A program made the position numbers and the translations under genes. From Methylococcales bacterium (GTDB lineage: Bacteria > Pseudomonadota > Gammaproteobacteria > Methylococcales > Methylomonadaceae), in the NCBI GenBank assembly GCA_030693155.1, contig JAUYBJ010000079.1, positions 1 to 64,000 of the forward strand: a stretch of DNA of 64,000 bases, read 5' to 3'. Shown one piece after another: positions 19,634-30,566 of this stretch. How positions within the stretch are numbered: position 1 is the stretch's first letter; every line of letters begins with the position of its first letter. The notes under the pieces were generated by a model. The model was not told where the DNA came from. It saw only the letters and a program-made list of their open reading frames with translations, and made no database searches.

Positions 19634-20149
19634 TTATCTTTTTTCATCAGCTTCCTCACCGATTTCCCAACTTTCAGTTGATGTTTCAATAATTTTACCG
19701 CTGATAGCATCAACTTCAACTTTGGTTTCTACGCCTTTGTCATCGTTAATATCAAACTCATAGCTCGGATTACCGTTAGCTTCAATTTCATATTCAACTT
19801 CGGTAATTGTTCCTGCGTGTGCCTTTAATGCAGTCGCTTTGGCATCTTCTTCGCTAACTTTCATCAACTTTTTAAATGCTTCATCGCTCGCGCTATTAAC
19901 TTCGGTTTCTTGTTCGGTTATTTTTCCTGTTTTGGCATCGCACATAAACTCCCATTCCATGCCTTTGCTGTCTTTGATTTCCAGTTCATAAAAGGGTTTA
20001 TTAGCGACACTAAGTTTTTCCAGTTTAATGAAATCACCCGCTTGTTGTTTTTGGACAGCAGCAATGCAACCATCTAAGCCCTTATCAGCCGCGTAGCTGA
20101 TAGATGCGATACTGGCGAGAGCAACTGTTAAGAGTATTTTTGTTTTCAT
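19634..20149 (-). CDS. PepSY-domain periplasmic protein (two repeats)
   Basis: Signal peptide; FYELEIKDSKGMEWEFMCDAKTGKI and YEFDINDDKGVETKVEVDAISGKI repeats. Confidence 0.82.
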   Translation of the reverse strand: MKTKILLTVALASIASISYAADKGLDGCIAAVQKQQAGDFIKLEKLSVANKPFYELEIKDSKGMEWEFMCDAKTGKITEQETEVNSASDEAFKKLMKVSEEDAKATALKAHAGTITEVEYEIEANGNPSYEFDINDDKGVETKVEVDAISGKIIETSTESWEIGEEADEKR

Positions 20150-20203
20150 TGTAAATCTCCAAAATTATGATAATTCAATAATATTTATACAGCGTAATTA
20201 AAA

Positions 20204-20233
20204 AAGCCTTGGTCAACGAATCGACCAAGGCTT
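20204..20233 (-). terminator. rho-independent terminator downstream of xoxF
   Basis: AAGCCTTGGTC..GACCAAGGCTT stem followed by a T tract on the minus strand. Confidence 0.85.
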
Positions 20234-20259
20234 CATTAAACAACTAAAAAGCGATTAGC

Positions 20260-22191
20260 TTATTTGTTGTCTGGCAATGCAAATACTGTGAACACGCCAC
20301 CTTGTTTGGTGAATGAACCTAGGCTTGCATACGCGCCGTTAGCACCTAAACCTTCTTGTGAGATTTTCAGAGCGATTTTTTGTAGCTCTGCTTTTTTCAC
20401 AGGATCAGTTTCTGCTGCTGCTTTCGCTTCTGCTTCTTCCAGTTGTTTACCGAAATCAGTTGCGATACCGATACCTGCCCAGCCGCCGATACCTGACAAT
20501 ACGCCAACATATTGTTTGCCGTTGTAGCTCCAAGTGTTGACGTTACCGATGATGCCTGATGGAGTTTTGAATTTGTACAATTCTTTACCCGTTTTCGCAT
20601 CAACCGCTTTCAAGTAACCTTCTAATGTACCGTAGAATACGATACCACCAGCGGTTGCCACTGAACCTGACCATACAGAGAATGGTTCTTTGTTAGACCA
20701 AGCGATTTTGCCTGTTTTAGCATCAAACGCGGTGAACTGACCTAAGTTGTGAGTACCGTCTGGTTTGCCAGTCAATACGTCTGCACCAGCTGGCATCATG
20801 TCAAGCGTTGCGCCGACATAAGGTTGACCTGCTGTGTAAGAAACTTGGAATGGTTCGTAGTTCATACACAGATGGTTGCCTGAGATGTAGAACAAGCCAG
20901 TTTGTGGAGAGTAAGAAACAGGTTGTTGGTTTTTAGAACCTAACGCAGCTGGACATACGCCTTCAGATTTAACATCTTCGCCGTTTTGTTCAGTTGAGTA
21001 TTTAGCAACAACTTGTGGACGACCTGATTTCATATCAACATGAGAAGCCCAGTTGACTGATTTGTCGAATTTTTCAGCAACTAACAATTCACCTGTTTCA
21101 CGATCCAGTGTATAGCCAAAACCGTTACGGTCGAAATGCACGATAGTTTTGTGCATTTTGCCTTTTACTTCTTGGTCAACTAAGACTGTTTCGTTGATAC
21201 CGTCATAATCCCATTCATCATGTGGAGTCATTTGGTAAACCCATTTAACTTCACCTGTGTCCGCATCACGCGCCCACAATGACATAGACCATTTGTTGTC
21301 ACCAGGACGTTGGGTCGGATTCCAAGTGGATGGGTTGCCTGATCCGTAGTAAATCAAGTTCAGTTTAGAATCGTAGCTTGTCCAGCCCCAAGTAGTACCT
21401 CCGCCAATTTTCCATTGGTCGCCTTCCCACGTTTTGATGCTTGAGTTTTCGCCAACTTTAGCAACTTTGCCGTCTTCCCAAGTAGTGGTTTTATCAGCAT
21501 TGATTAAAGTGTCTTTATCTGGACCGATGCTATAACCTTTCCATGCCAATTTGCCAGTGTTGATGTCATAAGCGGCCAAGAAACCACGAACACCAAATTC
21601 ACCACCTGAAATACCAGTTAAGACTTTATCTTTAACAACCAAAGGCGCGTTTGTGTTGGTCATACCTAATTTAGGATCACCGTTTTGTACGCTCCATACT
21701 CTTTTACCTGTTTTTGCATCCAATGCAGTTAAAACAGTGTTAGATTGTTGCAGGAAGATTTTGCCGTCGCCGTAAGCTAAACCACGGTTGACAGTGTCAC
21801 AGCACATAACAGGAATGGTTACGTCTGCATCTTGAGTCGGTTCAAATTCCCAGATGACTGCTTGGGTTTTTTGATCTAATGCGTAAACTTTGTTTGGAAA
21901 TGGTGTGTGGATATAAATAACATCATCAACAACTAATGGACCACCTTCATGACCACGCAATACACCTGTTGAGAAAGACCAAGCAGGTTGTAGAGTTTTT
22001 ACGTTGTCAGTAGTGATTTCTTTTAATTCGCTATAACGAGTGCCTGCATAGTCGCCGCCCCAAGTTGCCCAGTTAGCTGGATTCTTAGTTAAGGTTTCAA
22101 CGCCACTGTTAGCGGTTGAAATTGCGGGTGCTGCGAGTAAAGCGGCAACGCTGGATGCGAGTAGCCAGCTTTTTAAAGGCTTTTTCATCAT
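20260..22191 (-). CDS. xoxF: lanthanide-type PQQ-dependent methanol dehydrogenase XoxF (ORF opens at 22224; ATGATG start ~22191)
   Basis: PQQ beta-propeller, vicinal Cys [20 protein letters not shown] with Asp two residues after the catalytic Asp (DYD). Confidence 0.93.
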   Translation of the reverse strand: MMKKPLKSWLLASSVAALLAAPAISTANSGVETLTKNPANWATWGGDYAGTRYSELKEITTDNVKTLQPAWSFSTGVLRGHEGGPLVVDDVIYIHTPFPNKVYALDQKTQAVIWEFEPTQDADVTIPVMCCDTVNRGLAYGDGKIFLQQSNTVLTALDAKTGKRVWSVQNGDPKLGMTNTNAPLVVKDKVLTGISGGEFGVRGFLAAYDINTGKLAWKGYSIGPDKDTLINADKTTTWEDGKVAKVGENSSIKTWEGDQWKIGGGTTWGWTSYDSKLNLIYYGSGNPSTWNPTQRPGDNKWSMSLWARDADTGEVKWVYQMTPHDEWDYDGINETVLVDQEVKGKMHKTIVHFDRNGFGYTLDRETGELLVAEKFDKSVNWASHVDMKSGRPQVVAKYSTEQNGEDVKSEGVCPAALGSKNQQPVSYSPQTGLFYISGNHLCMNYEPFQVSYTAGQPYVGATLDMMPAGADVLTGKPDGTHNLGQFTAFDAKTGKIAWSNKEPFSVWSGSVATAGGIVFYGTLEGYLKAVDAKTGKELYKFKTPSGIIGNVNTWSYNGKQYVGVLSGIGGWAGIGIATDFGKQLEEAEAKAAAETDPVKKAELQKIALKISQEGLGANGAYASLGSFTKQGGVFTVFALPDNK

Positions 22192-22326
22192 GTATGATTC
22201 TCCTAGAGTATCTTGATGAGACAAAATACTGGTTGTGTTTTTAGACTAATATTAGTTTTTGGGGTGAAGTTTTTAATTCCTCCCTATTTAGGAATTTTTC
22301 ACACCAAGTGCCTAGATTTAATGATT

Positions 22327-22342
22327 TTGACTTAAAAGTCAA
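22327..22342. promoter_or_regulatory. dyad TTGACTT-AA-AAGTCAA in the xoxF upstream region
   Basis: Perfect 7-bp arms with 2-bp spacer between lpxH stop and xoxF start; function not shown. Confidence 0.4.
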
Positions 22343-22376
22343 CATTTAATAGGGGGAAATTCCTAGCCTATTGTTT

Positions 22377-23102
22377 CTAAAACACTTCGAGTTGATAGCC
22401 GTCTTGATTCCAGCATAAAACTTCACCCACATTTTTACTCCACTGAGCAAGCACGAAACGTTGTGCGGCTTGTCCGTCGATGTCAAACTGGTGTAAATCG
22501 GGGCGATGGGTATGCCCATGAATAAGGCGCAAGGTGTTGTATTTTTGCATGACGCTGATAACGGTGTCCTGATTGACATCCATGATGTCATTGGATTTTT
22601 TACGCTTATGAAAGTAACTGCGTAAGCGATACCAACGGGCAGCTAACAGACGTAATAACAGCGGTTTTGATAGTACATTTTGTTGCCATTCTGACGTATG
22701 AGATTTAACGCGGAAGGCTTGATAAGGCAGGTCATCGGTACACAGTAAATCACCGTGTGTTATCAGCGTGGGTGTGCCGTATAAATCAATCACCGCATAG
22801 TCGTCCAACAAGATCACACCTGTATCTTGGGCAAACCGTTCGCCCAGTAAAAAATCACGATTGCCTTGCTGTAAAAAAACCTTAACGCCTGAATCTGTTA
22901 ATTTTTTAAGCTGTCGCCGTATTTTATTATTGGGCGGCATAAAATCATCATCACCTACCCATGTGTCGAATAAATCGCCCAGAATGTAGACTGACTGGGC
23001 TTTGGTGGCACGATGGGCTAGGAAATCCAAAAAACGGCGGGTGATTTCGGGTTTTTCCAGTGACAGGTGCAGGTCGGAAATAAACAGGGTTTCGTGATTC
23101 AT
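22377..23102 (-). CDS. lpxH: UDP-2,3-diacylglucosamine diphosphatase
   Basis: TLFISDLHLS, YILGDLFDTWVGDDD, QQGNRDFLLG, THGDLLCTDD, LIHGHTHRP. Confidence 0.95.
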   Translation of the reverse strand: MNHETLFISDLHLSLEKPEITRRFLDFLAHRATKAQSVYILGDLFDTWVGDDDFMPPNNKIRRQLKKLTDSGVKVFLQQGNRDFLLGERFAQDTGVILLDDYAVIDLYGTPTLITHGDLLCTDDLPYQAFRVKSHTSEWQQNVLSKPLLLRLLAARWYRLRSYFHKRKKSNDIMDVNQDTVISVMQKYNTLRLIHGHTHRPDLHQFDIDGQAAQRFVLAQWSKNVGEVLCWNQDGYQLEVF

Positions 23103-23108
23103 AGGGTT

Positions 23109-23212
23109 TTACCTAGTTCCCGCGCGCTGCGTGGGAATTCATACAGACCGCGCTGCGGTCTACAACGCGGCGCGTTGAAACTGCATTCCCACGCGGCGCG
23201 TGGGAACGAGGA
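23109..23212. repeat. cluster of REP-like palindromes (TTCCCACGCGGCGCGTGGGAA, AGACCGCGCTGCGGTCT)
   Basis: Consecutive GC-rich palindromes in the lpxH/ppi intergenic region. Confidence 0.75.
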
Positions 23213-23228
23213 AACATTACCTACAGAT

Positions 23229-23810
23229 TTATTTCAAAACTTCGGCTTTTTCAATCACGATGTCAGTTTTAGGTACATCTTGATGTCCGCTACGGTTGCC
23301 AGTGGCTTGCATTGCCATTTTATCGACCACATCCATGCCTTCGATCACTTCACCAAATACCGCATAACCCCAACCGCTGGCATTTTTGCCTGTGTGGTTT
23401 AAAAAAGCATTATCTTTGTAGTTGATGAAAAATTGCGCAGTCGCAGAATCTGGCACATTGGTGCGTGCCATTGCTAACGTACCGCGAGTATTTTTTAAGC
23501 CATTGTCGGCTTCATTTTTAATCGGTGCGTGGACTTCTTTTTGATCAAAGTTGGTGTCAAAACCACCGCCTTGTGCCATAAAATCAGGAATAATACGGTG
23601 AAAAACTGTACCGTTATAAAAACCTTCATTAACATAGGTTAAAAAATTGGCCGCTGAAATCGGGGCTTTTTCACTGTTTAATTGAATAACAATGTCACCT
23701 AATGAGGTGGTTAATTTAACTTTTGGGTTTGTATCAGACATTTTATTTTCCGTTGCAAAAGAGAGAGTTGTAGTAAAAAACAGCATCATGGATAGTATTA
23801 AGACGCGCAT
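23229..23810 (-). CDS. cyclophilin-type peptidyl-prolyl cis-trans isomerase, exported
   Basis: FHRIIPDFMAQGGGFD, GTLAMART, DSATAQFFIN motifs; N-terminal signal sequence. Confidence 0.95.
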   Translation of the reverse strand: MRVLILSMMLFFTTTLSFATENKMSDTNPKVKLTTSLGDIVIQLNSEKAPISAANFLTYVNEGFYNGTVFHRIIPDFMAQGGGFDTNFDQKEVHAPIKNEADNGLKNTRGTLAMARTNVPDSATAQFFINYKDNAFLNHTGKNASGWGYAVFGEVIEGMDVVDKMAMQATGNRSGHQDVPKTDIVIEKAEVLK

Positions 23811-23956
23811 AGCGATTCCTTAATCATCATGGAAAGAGTGAGTATGGTATTTATGGGGTCGGCGGGACGAGTACGACGAACCCCACAACCAAACGGGGGT
23901 TCGTACCTCACCCCAATCTACGGAGCTAAAGTGAGACGTTAGCTTGATGTGATGAT

Positions 23957-24286
23957 TTAGTCTTGTGGCAGAGCGTTGGCAATGTCATTAAACGCTTCAA
24001 CTTTTGCTTTTCCAGTTTTGACCAGTTCAAATCCTGTATCCATCACTAATTTACAAAGTTCAGGCATTTTGTAGACTGTCAGACATAAATAACCAACGAC
24101 AGGAATAGCGACCAATGCACCGATAAAACCGTGCAGACCAAAGACTCCCAATAATTTTATGAGTAATACTATGGCATCCAGTGGTAATAAAACCATCGCA
24201 CCAAAATACGCGACTACCATGAATGTAAATAGCACAAAAACGACAAACTGAAGCAGTCTTACTAATCCAACATTAACTTTTTTCAT
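23957..24286 (-). CDS. small integral membrane protein, hypothetical
   Basis: 109 aa with several hydrophobic helices. Confidence 0.65.
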   Translation of the reverse strand: MKKVNVGLVRLLQFVVFVLFTFMVVAYFGAMVLLPLDAIVLLIKLLGVFGLHGFIGALVAIPVVGYLCLTVYKMPELCKLVMDTGFELVKTGKAKVEAFNDIANALPQD

Positions 24287-24413
24287 ATTACTTTTAATCC
24301 TGATAACTTAAGAAGTTTTTGATCAGTCTATAGCGACTGATTCTGGTTATTTTTATTAAAAACCTGTTTTTAAGGGTGCAAATTATACCTTAACAGCATC
24401 AAAATACGTCAAT

Positions 24414-25103
24414 TTATTCAATTGTCTGTTTTTTAAGAAATAAGCGATACAAAATAGAACCTGCAATGAATCCGCCTAAATGCGCCCACCACGCAACATC
24501 AACCATGGTATTTTTCATCACAATGGAGGTGGTGGCATCGTGTAATTGCATGATGACCCACAAGCCTAGAAAAGCAATAGCTGGTACATGAATGACAATC
24601 GGCAAGAAAAAAAACAGCGGCATCCACAGTATCACGCGCTCAAAGGGGTAGAGAAAGAAATAAGCCGCCAATACGCCTGCGATTGCGCCCGACGCGCCGA
24701 CAACAGGAATATCAAGGCTGGGTTCAAAATACCACTGTAAAACACTGGCAAACACGCCGCACAACAGATAAAACGCTAAAAATGGCAAGCGTCCCATGCG
24801 ATCTTCAACATTGTCGGCAAAAATCCACAAAAACCACATATTGACAATTAAATGTCCCCAATTGGCGTGTAAAAATAAATTGCTCAGGAAGGAGAGGTAA
24901 TAATCAAACGGCAACCCAGAATCCACGCCCCATTGTGGATTGGCATAGCGAAGCGGAATCATGCCATACAGGTTAATCAGTCGAGAACTCAGCTCGAAAG
25001 GTATTGATTTCATGGCAATAAAAATGCTGCTGCACACGATAATCAAGCCCCAAGTAACCAGCGGTTTGTTATGACAGGGCGCGGTGTCTCTAATCGGTAT
25101 CAT
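24414..25103 (-). CDS. rhomboid family intramembrane serine protease
   Basis: HANWGHLIVNMWFLWIFADNVED, VVGASGAIAGVLAAYF, WWAHLGGFIAG. Confidence 0.95.
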   Translation of the reverse strand: MIPIRDTAPCHNKPLVTWGLIIVCSSIFIAMKSIPFELSSRLINLYGMIPLRYANPQWGVDSGLPFDYYLSFLSNLFLHANWGHLIVNMWFLWIFADNVEDRMGRLPFLAFYLLCGVFASVLQWYFEPSLDIPVVGASGAIAGVLAAYFFLYPFERVILWMPLFFFLPIVIHVPAIAFLGLWVIMQLHDATTSIVMKNTMVDVAWWAHLGGFIAGSILYRLFLKKQTIE

Positions 25104-25178
25104 GGTTGCTACCTCGTGTGTATTGAAACATTATTACGAGCTATCAAGACGCGCAGTGCACGTCTCTAGGAGGGTTGA

Positions 25179-26018
25179 TTATTCTTCAACCAAGGTGTGT
25201 ATACGATAAAACGCCGCTCCGTCATTACCCAGCGCATCGACCAGCCAAGGTAAAACCGTTTGCATTTGCGCGGTCAGCGTCCACGGCGGATTAATGATAA
25301 TCAGACCGCTTGCCGTCATGCCGTGTTCATCGGTATCGGCGGCAATACCCAGTTCAAATAACTGTATATTTTTGATACCGCTGGTTTGTAGGGCATTTTC
25401 TAATGCCTTATTACGACTGCGCTCCACTACAGGATACCAGAGTGCGTAAGTTCCTGTAGCAAAACGTTTGTGCATGGCTATCAAGGTATTAACAACCTCC
25501 GTGTAATCGGTTTTTAGTTCATAACTCGGATCAATCAATACCAAACCACGGCGTTCTTGTGGCGGTAATAAGCCTACAGCATTTTTTAAGCCGTCCGCAT
25601 GAAATACTTTGACCTGTTTGTCTCTACCAATAGCGGCGGTCAGTAAATCAACATCGGTGGAGTGCAACTCATATAAAAATAAGCGGTCTTGCTTGCGTAA
25701 TAATTGTTGTGCAATCAATGGCGAACCCAAATAACGAGTCATCTCGCTATGATTAGCGTGCTTGATGAGCTGCACATAACGAGCAACCGCATCGGGTAAA
25801 TCATGACGTTGCCATAATTTACCGATACCTGTAGCAAACTCACTATTTTTTAGTGCGTAATCGCTGTCGAGAGCATATTCACCCGCACCGGCATGGGTGT
25901 CAATACAACAAAATGGCGCGTCTTTTTTACCAAGATACTCAAGCAGTTGTATCAGAATGACGTGTTTTAACACATCGGCAAAATTGCCCGCATGAAACGA
26001 ATGTCGATAACTAAGCAT
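25179..26018 (-). CDS. rlmJ: 23S rRNA (adenine(2030)-N(6))-methyltransferase
   Basis: MLSYRHSFHAGNFADVLKH, DTHAGAGEY, VLIDPSYE, IINPPW. Confidence 0.95.
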   Translation of the reverse strand: MLSYRHSFHAGNFADVLKHVILIQLLEYLGKKDAPFCCIDTHAGAGEYALDSDYALKNSEFATGIGKLWQRHDLPDAVARYVQLIKHANHSEMTRYLGSPLIAQQLLRKQDRLFLYELHSTDVDLLTAAIGRDKQVKVFHADGLKNAVGLLPPQERRGLVLIDPSYELKTDYTEVVNTLIAMHKRFATGTYALWYPVVERSRNKALENALQTSGIKNIQLFELGIAADTDEHGMTASGLIIINPPWTLTAQMQTVLPWLVDALGNDGAAFYRIHTLVEE

Positions 26019-26035
26019 AAACGGTCGGCAAATGA

Positions 26036-26443
26036 TTATTCAGCAATTTTTACCAGCCAGCCATTTTCGGCTTCACAATGGGCATTTTTGCCGCTGACTT
26101 TTATGTTGATTCGCGCCACGGTATTGCGTAGTGCATCAGGCAGTTTGGCGGTTATGTTGTAATAAGGGTCTTTAAATTCCGCATTAATGTCCACGGGAAT
26201 ATTTTTTACCGTGACAGTAATGTTTTCAGGATGCTGAATATTGGAGGCTCTGAATGAAAATTCAGAATTTGGCGCGACCAAAGCTAATTTATCGGGTGAA
26301 AATTTAGATAAAAGTGGTTTTTCACAAGCGACACTCTCGCCGCCGCCACTTTTGCCGCCGTGTGTGCTGTGATCCATGACGGCGTAGGCGGTATTGATAT
26401 TAAAAGTGACAAAAAACAACGCGACTAATGTTGATTTATTCAT
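26036..26443 (-). CDS. secreted hypothetical protein (start at MNKSTLVALFF likely)
   Basis: Signal peptide beginning at the internal Met of ORF 26036..26515. Confidence 0.6.
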   Translation of the reverse strand: MNKSTLVALFFVTFNINTAYAVMDHSTHGGKSGGGESVACEKPLLSKFSPDKLALVAPNSEFSFRASNIQHPENITVTVKNIPVDINAEFKDPYYNITAKLPDALRNTVARINIKVSGKNAHCEAENGWLVKIAE

Positions 26444-26682
26444 GATGGTTATCCCTCTTATTTTTGTTATTCTTATTATGTAATACATAAGACATTGATT
26501 TTTAAGGTCAGCCAACAGTGGCTAATAAAAAATTCTGTTAATAGTTTACATAAACCTATTACAGTAGTCAGTATTTTTTAGAATAGGTGGTGGGTGCGTC
26601 AAAAGCAGGTAACAACAGCTATTGGAATGCTATTTTCAATCCACCGAAGCGCAGAGAGGATGCTGGTGTGCGTGTTAAAGCA

Positions 26683-27270
26683 CTAATGCAAATAAAATTG
26701 TACCGTCATATTATTAACAACCAACACATCGTGATGCTCCAGTTTGATAATTTTATCGCCTAACGGCTGATTGTTTAAGGTGATAATGCCTGTGCTTTCC
26801 AGAGTAGAGGCGAAATAGCCTTCTTTTCTCTTGGAAACGACAACTATACCGCTACCATGTTCGCCTATCATGGTCATCCGCATATTCAAATGAAATATTT
26901 TGCCGATACCCATACCGCTTATGACTTGGAAATTGGCAGTGTGTGCAATATAACCCGTGTTTGTTTTGGTGGATTGTCCCGCGTTACTTGTACTATAAAC
27001 AAGGTCGTAGTGTCCCGCAGTGATAATATCACCATGCTGGAGCTTGTCCTCTTTAATACTTTTCCCGTTGATAACCAATGGAAAATCATCATTCAGCTGT
27101 CTTATCATACATCTATCACCCCGCGTCACAATAAGTGCATGAACGGGGGCGACCTCTAGGCTATCTATCACTAAATCGTTAGCTTCGTCACGCCCGACAC
27201 GCACTCTCTCAGCTTCAAACAAATATGAACGAATAACGTTATTTTTAAAATAAACAGTAAATTTTGCCAT
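26683..27270 (-). CDS. FHA-domain protein
   Basis: VRVGRDEANDLVIDSLEVAPVHALI...LVINGKSIKEDKLQHGDIITAG FHA pattern. Confidence 0.85.
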   Translation of the reverse strand: MAKFTVYFKNNVIRSYLFEAERVRVGRDEANDLVIDSLEVAPVHALIVTRGDRCMIRQLNDDFPLVINGKSIKEDKLQHGDIITAGHYDLVYSTSNAGQSTKTNTGYIAHTANFQVISGMGIGKIFHLNMRMTMIGEHGSGIVVVSKRKEGYFASTLESTGIITLNNQPLGDKIIKLEHHDVLVVNNMTVQFYLH

Positions 27271-27345
27271 TACAACGATTGGTTAAAATAGATAAAGCAT
27301 CTGATAATTATAGTTGGTATTTTTCCTTATATTCAAAAAGTATGA

Positions 27346-28599
27346 TTATTTTCTAGGCAGAAATTTAACCAGCTTAACCGCATTTTCATCGCGTTTTAAA
27401 ATTTCCAGCGGATGATCGTGCAGTTTTATACTTGTGCCGGGTTCAGGAATGGTTTCCATAAACTCGATAATCAGCCCATTCAGTGTTTTTGGCCCTTCCG
27501 TTGGTAGCGACCACTGTGTGACCCGATTTAATTCGCGTACCGTAATATTGGCATCTACCAGATAACTGCCATCACTTTGTTGTCTAGCGGTAGTATCCTC
27601 GGTGAGTAATTCGCCGACAATTTCCTGCAACAAGTCATCCAAAGTGACCAAGCCCTGCACGTCGCCGTATTCATCAACCACTAACCCGATGCGGCTTTTT
27701 TCGCTTTTAAAACTCAGCATCTGGCTGTGAACGGAAGTGCTTTCAGGAATAAAGACAGGTTTTGATAACAAACCTGTCAATGTGTGCTTATCAAAACTTT
27801 CATGATTCACCAGCACCAGCACTTTTCGCAGGTGTAAAAAACCGACAACCCTGTCGATATTTTTTTTATACACGGGTAATTGTGTGTGCGGACTGCTTTT
27901 GATTTGCGTAATGATGTCTTCAAGGGACTGCTCTAAATCAATACCGATAATCTCATTACGCGGAGTCATGATGTCTTCAACGGTTGCCGATTCCAGATCC
28001 AGAATACCAAGCAACATTTTTTGATACCGCGCTGGCATCAGGCTTTCTGCTTCGGTAATGATACTTTTTAATTCTTCTTTGCTAAGCTGGGTTTCATGCC
28101 CGTTTTCTTTGACGTTAATCCCGCCTAGGCGCAACAACAAATTAACAAATAAATTAACGAAGCCGACAATCGGATAGAAAATTTTTAATAATCCTGTGTA
28201 AATCCACGCCGCAGGAAATGCCAGTAATTCTGGCTTGATAGCCGCCAATGTTTTAGGTGTTACTTCCGAAAAAATCAACATGGCAATGGTCAGAAGTCCA
28301 GCACCGATAGCGATACTCGATTCTTCTTCAGGATACAGGCGAATAGCGATAACGGTCGTTACCGAGGCGGCAAAGATATTGGCAAATTGATTGCCCAATA
28401 AAATCAAGCCCAATAAGCGGTCTGGACGCTGTAACAATCGGTGTGCTTTTATCGCACCCGTGTGTTTCAGTTTAACTAAATGTCGCAGTCGGTAACGGTT
28501 TAAGGTCATTAAAGCCGTTTCTGAACCCGAAAAAAAGGCGGACAAAACCAGCATCAGTACAAGTATGCTAAAGAGCATACTAAGGGGCATATCGTTCAA
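27346..28599 (-). CDS. CNNM/CorC family protein (DUF21 + CBS + transporter-associated domain)
   Basis: LSAFFSGSETALMTLNRYRLRHL, VEDIMTPRNEIIGIDL, VVDEYGDVQGLVTLDDLLQEIVGE. Confidence 0.93.
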   Translation of the reverse strand: MNDMPLSMLFSILVLMLVLSAFFSGSETALMTLNRYRLRHLVKLKHTGAIKAHRLLQRPDRLLGLILLGNQFANIFAASVTTVIAIRLYPEEESSIAIGAGLLTIAMLIFSEVTPKTLAAIKPELLAFPAAWIYTGLLKIFYPIVGFVNLFVNLLLRLGGINVKENGHETQLSKEELKSIITEAESLMPARYQKMLLGILDLESATVEDIMTPRNEIIGIDLEQSLEDIITQIKSSPHTQLPVYKKNIDRVVGFLHLRKVLVLVNHESFDKHTLTGLLSKPVFIPESTSVHSQMLSFKSEKSRIGLVVDEYGDVQGLVTLDDLLQEIVGELLTEDTTARQQSDGSYLVDANITVRELNRVTQWSLPTEGPKTLNGLIIEFMETIPEPGTSIKLHDHPLEILKRDENAVKLVKFLPRK

Positions 28600-28808
28600 A
28601 GAAGGTAATCTCTTAATTTAGGAAAACTACGGTAGTGTCTACGATGAGAATTTTTTGTCAAGTTTGAATGTGATTTCCACACTTTCTAAGGTCAATTTTT
28701 AAAGTTTAACGGCGTTAAGTGATTTGCAAAAAAGCATTAAAAACCATAGGAACCACGTTAAACTGTCAAATTAATGTAATATTAGACCATTACAATTGAC
28801 CATTTTGA

Positions 28809-29309
28809 ATGATAAATGACGAGATAATTATGGTAAACGTGTTGATTTTATGTACGGGAAATTCTTGCCGCAGCGTATTGGGCGAGGCATTAATTAATCA
28901 TCTGGCAGGTGATAGATTACGCGCATTTTCAGCGGGCAGTCATCCACTGGGCAGAATAAATGCGGGCGCACTGGCAACATTAAAACGCAACGGCATTGCT
29001 ACTGAGGGTTTTACTAGCCAATCATGGAATGAATTTGCCGATGCGGGCATTGATATTGCCATTACCGTGTGTGATTCAGCCGCAGGTGAAGCGTGTCCTG
29101 TGTATTTAAATAGTACCGTGCGTGGGCATTGGGGTTTAACTGATCCTGCTCACATTTCAGGTAGCGAGAAAGAGATTGCAGCGGCGTTTCAAGTCACATA
29201 CGACGCGCTGGAAAAGCGTATTCGGCAGTTGTTAGCTCTGCCGTTTGAAACCATGCCAGCGGCTGAACTCAGTCAGGCATTGAATAAAATTGGTCAGGAC
29301 ATACCATGA
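28809..29309 (+). CDS. arsC: arsenate reductase (LMW-PTP fold; likely start [11 protein letters not shown])
   Basis: [35 protein letters not shown] overlap with an acr3 gene. Confidence 0.88.
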   Translation: MINDEIIMVNVLILCTGNSCRSVLGEALINHLAGDRLRAFSAGSHPLGRINAGALATLKRNGIATEGFTSQSWNEFADAGIDIAITVCDSAAGEACPVYLNSTVRGHWGLTDPAHISGSEKEIAAAFQVTYDALEKRIRQLLALPFETMPAAELSQALNKIGQDIP

Positions 29310-30445
29310 ATTTTTTTGAACGCTATTTAACACTGTGGGTGAGCTTGTGCATTATGACAGGCATTGCCCTCGGTGCGATTGTGCCAGAGTTTGCAAAATC
29401 TTTGGATAGCATGAGTATCTATGTGAATGACGCGCCTGTGGTGTCTATTCCGATTGCGATTTGTTTGTTTTTTATGATGTACCCCATCATGGTGAAAATT
29501 GATTTTTCGGAAGTAGTCAAGTCGGGAAAAACCATTAAACCTGTGGCATTGACCTTAGTGGTAAATTGGGCAATTAAGCCGTTTACCATGTATGCGATTG
29601 CGTATTTTTTCTTGGGGTTTTTGTTGCGACATTTCATTGGTGATGATGCTTTGGATTACGTTAAGTTGCCTTTCGGTTTGGATTTTCCGACAGGGGCGCA
29701 TTACGGTTCAGGCACAGTAGTGCTGCAAGAAGGCGTGAAAATGCTGGAAGTACCATTATGGCGCAGTTATTTAGCAGGCTGTATTTTGCTGGGTGTCGCA
29801 CCGTGTACGGCAATGGTGCTGGTTTGGAGTCATTTGGCAGGGGGAAACAGCGGTCATACCTTAGTAATGGTGGCCATTAACTCGTTAGTGATGTTATTGC
29901 TATACGGTGTTATCGGTGGGTTTTTATTGGATGTGGGGCAGTTGCCTGTGCCGTGGGAAGCCTTGCTATTATCAATTGTTATTTATGTTGCCTTGCCGCT
30001 GGTGGCAGGTTATTACTCGCGGGTGTGGATTATTGCGTATAAAGGACAATCGTGGTTTACCGATAAGTTTTTGCATATCTTGACCCCAATTACCATTAGC
30101 GCGTTATTGTTGACGCTGGTGCTGTTGTTTTCTTTTAAAGGCGAGGTGATTTTAGCGAATCCGTTGACCATTTTATGGATTGCTATTCCGTTATTGATTC
30201 AAACACTGTTTATTTTTGCGATTACTTATGTGGCGGCAAAATTGCTGGGGTTTTCTTATGAGAACGCCGCGCCCACTGCCATGATAGGCGCGTCTAATCA
30301 TTTTGAAGTCGCTATTGCGACGGCAGTCATGTTGTTTGGTTTGTCTTCAGGTGCAGCCTTAGCAACCGTGGTAGGTGTGCTTATTGAAGTGCCTGTGATG
30401 CTAGCGTTAGTTAAATTTTGTCAAAAAACTAAAAACTGGTTTTGA
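29306..30445 (+). CDS. arsenite efflux transporter, ACR3 family
   Basis: [67 protein letters not shown]. Confidence 0.94.
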   Translation: MNFFERYLTLWVSLCIMTGIALGAIVPEFAKSLDSMSIYVNDAPVVSIPIAICLFFMMYPIMVKIDFSEVVKSGKTIKPVALTLVVNWAIKPFTMYAIAYFFLGFLLRHFIGDDALDYVKLPFGLDFPTGAHYGSGTVVLQEGVKMLEVPLWRSYLAGCILLGVAPCTAMVLVWSHLAGGNSGHTLVMVAINSLVMLLLYGVIGGFLLDVGQLPVPWEALLLSIVIYVALPLVAGYYSRVWIIAYKGQSWFTDKFLHILTPITISALLLTLVLLFSFKGEVILANPLTILWIAIPLLIQTLFIFAITYVAAKLLGFSYENAAPTAMIGASNHFEVAIATAVMLFGLSSGAALATVVGVLIEVPVMLALVKFCQKTKNWF

Positions 30446-30504
30446 GCTATTTGCTAACGGGTGCATCTGAGTTGAATGGAACTCATTGCAATAATGACAA
30501 TTTT

Positions 30505-30541
30505 GTAGGCTGGAATGCGTTAGGCAAATTCCAGCCTATAC
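30505..30541. repeat. GTAG-headed palindrome GTAGGCTGGAAT..ATTCCAGCCTATAC (REP-like)
   Basis: Inverted arms between convergent genes. Confidence 0.7.
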
Positions 30542-30566
30542 AACATTTTTATGCGTATGGCGGTGA

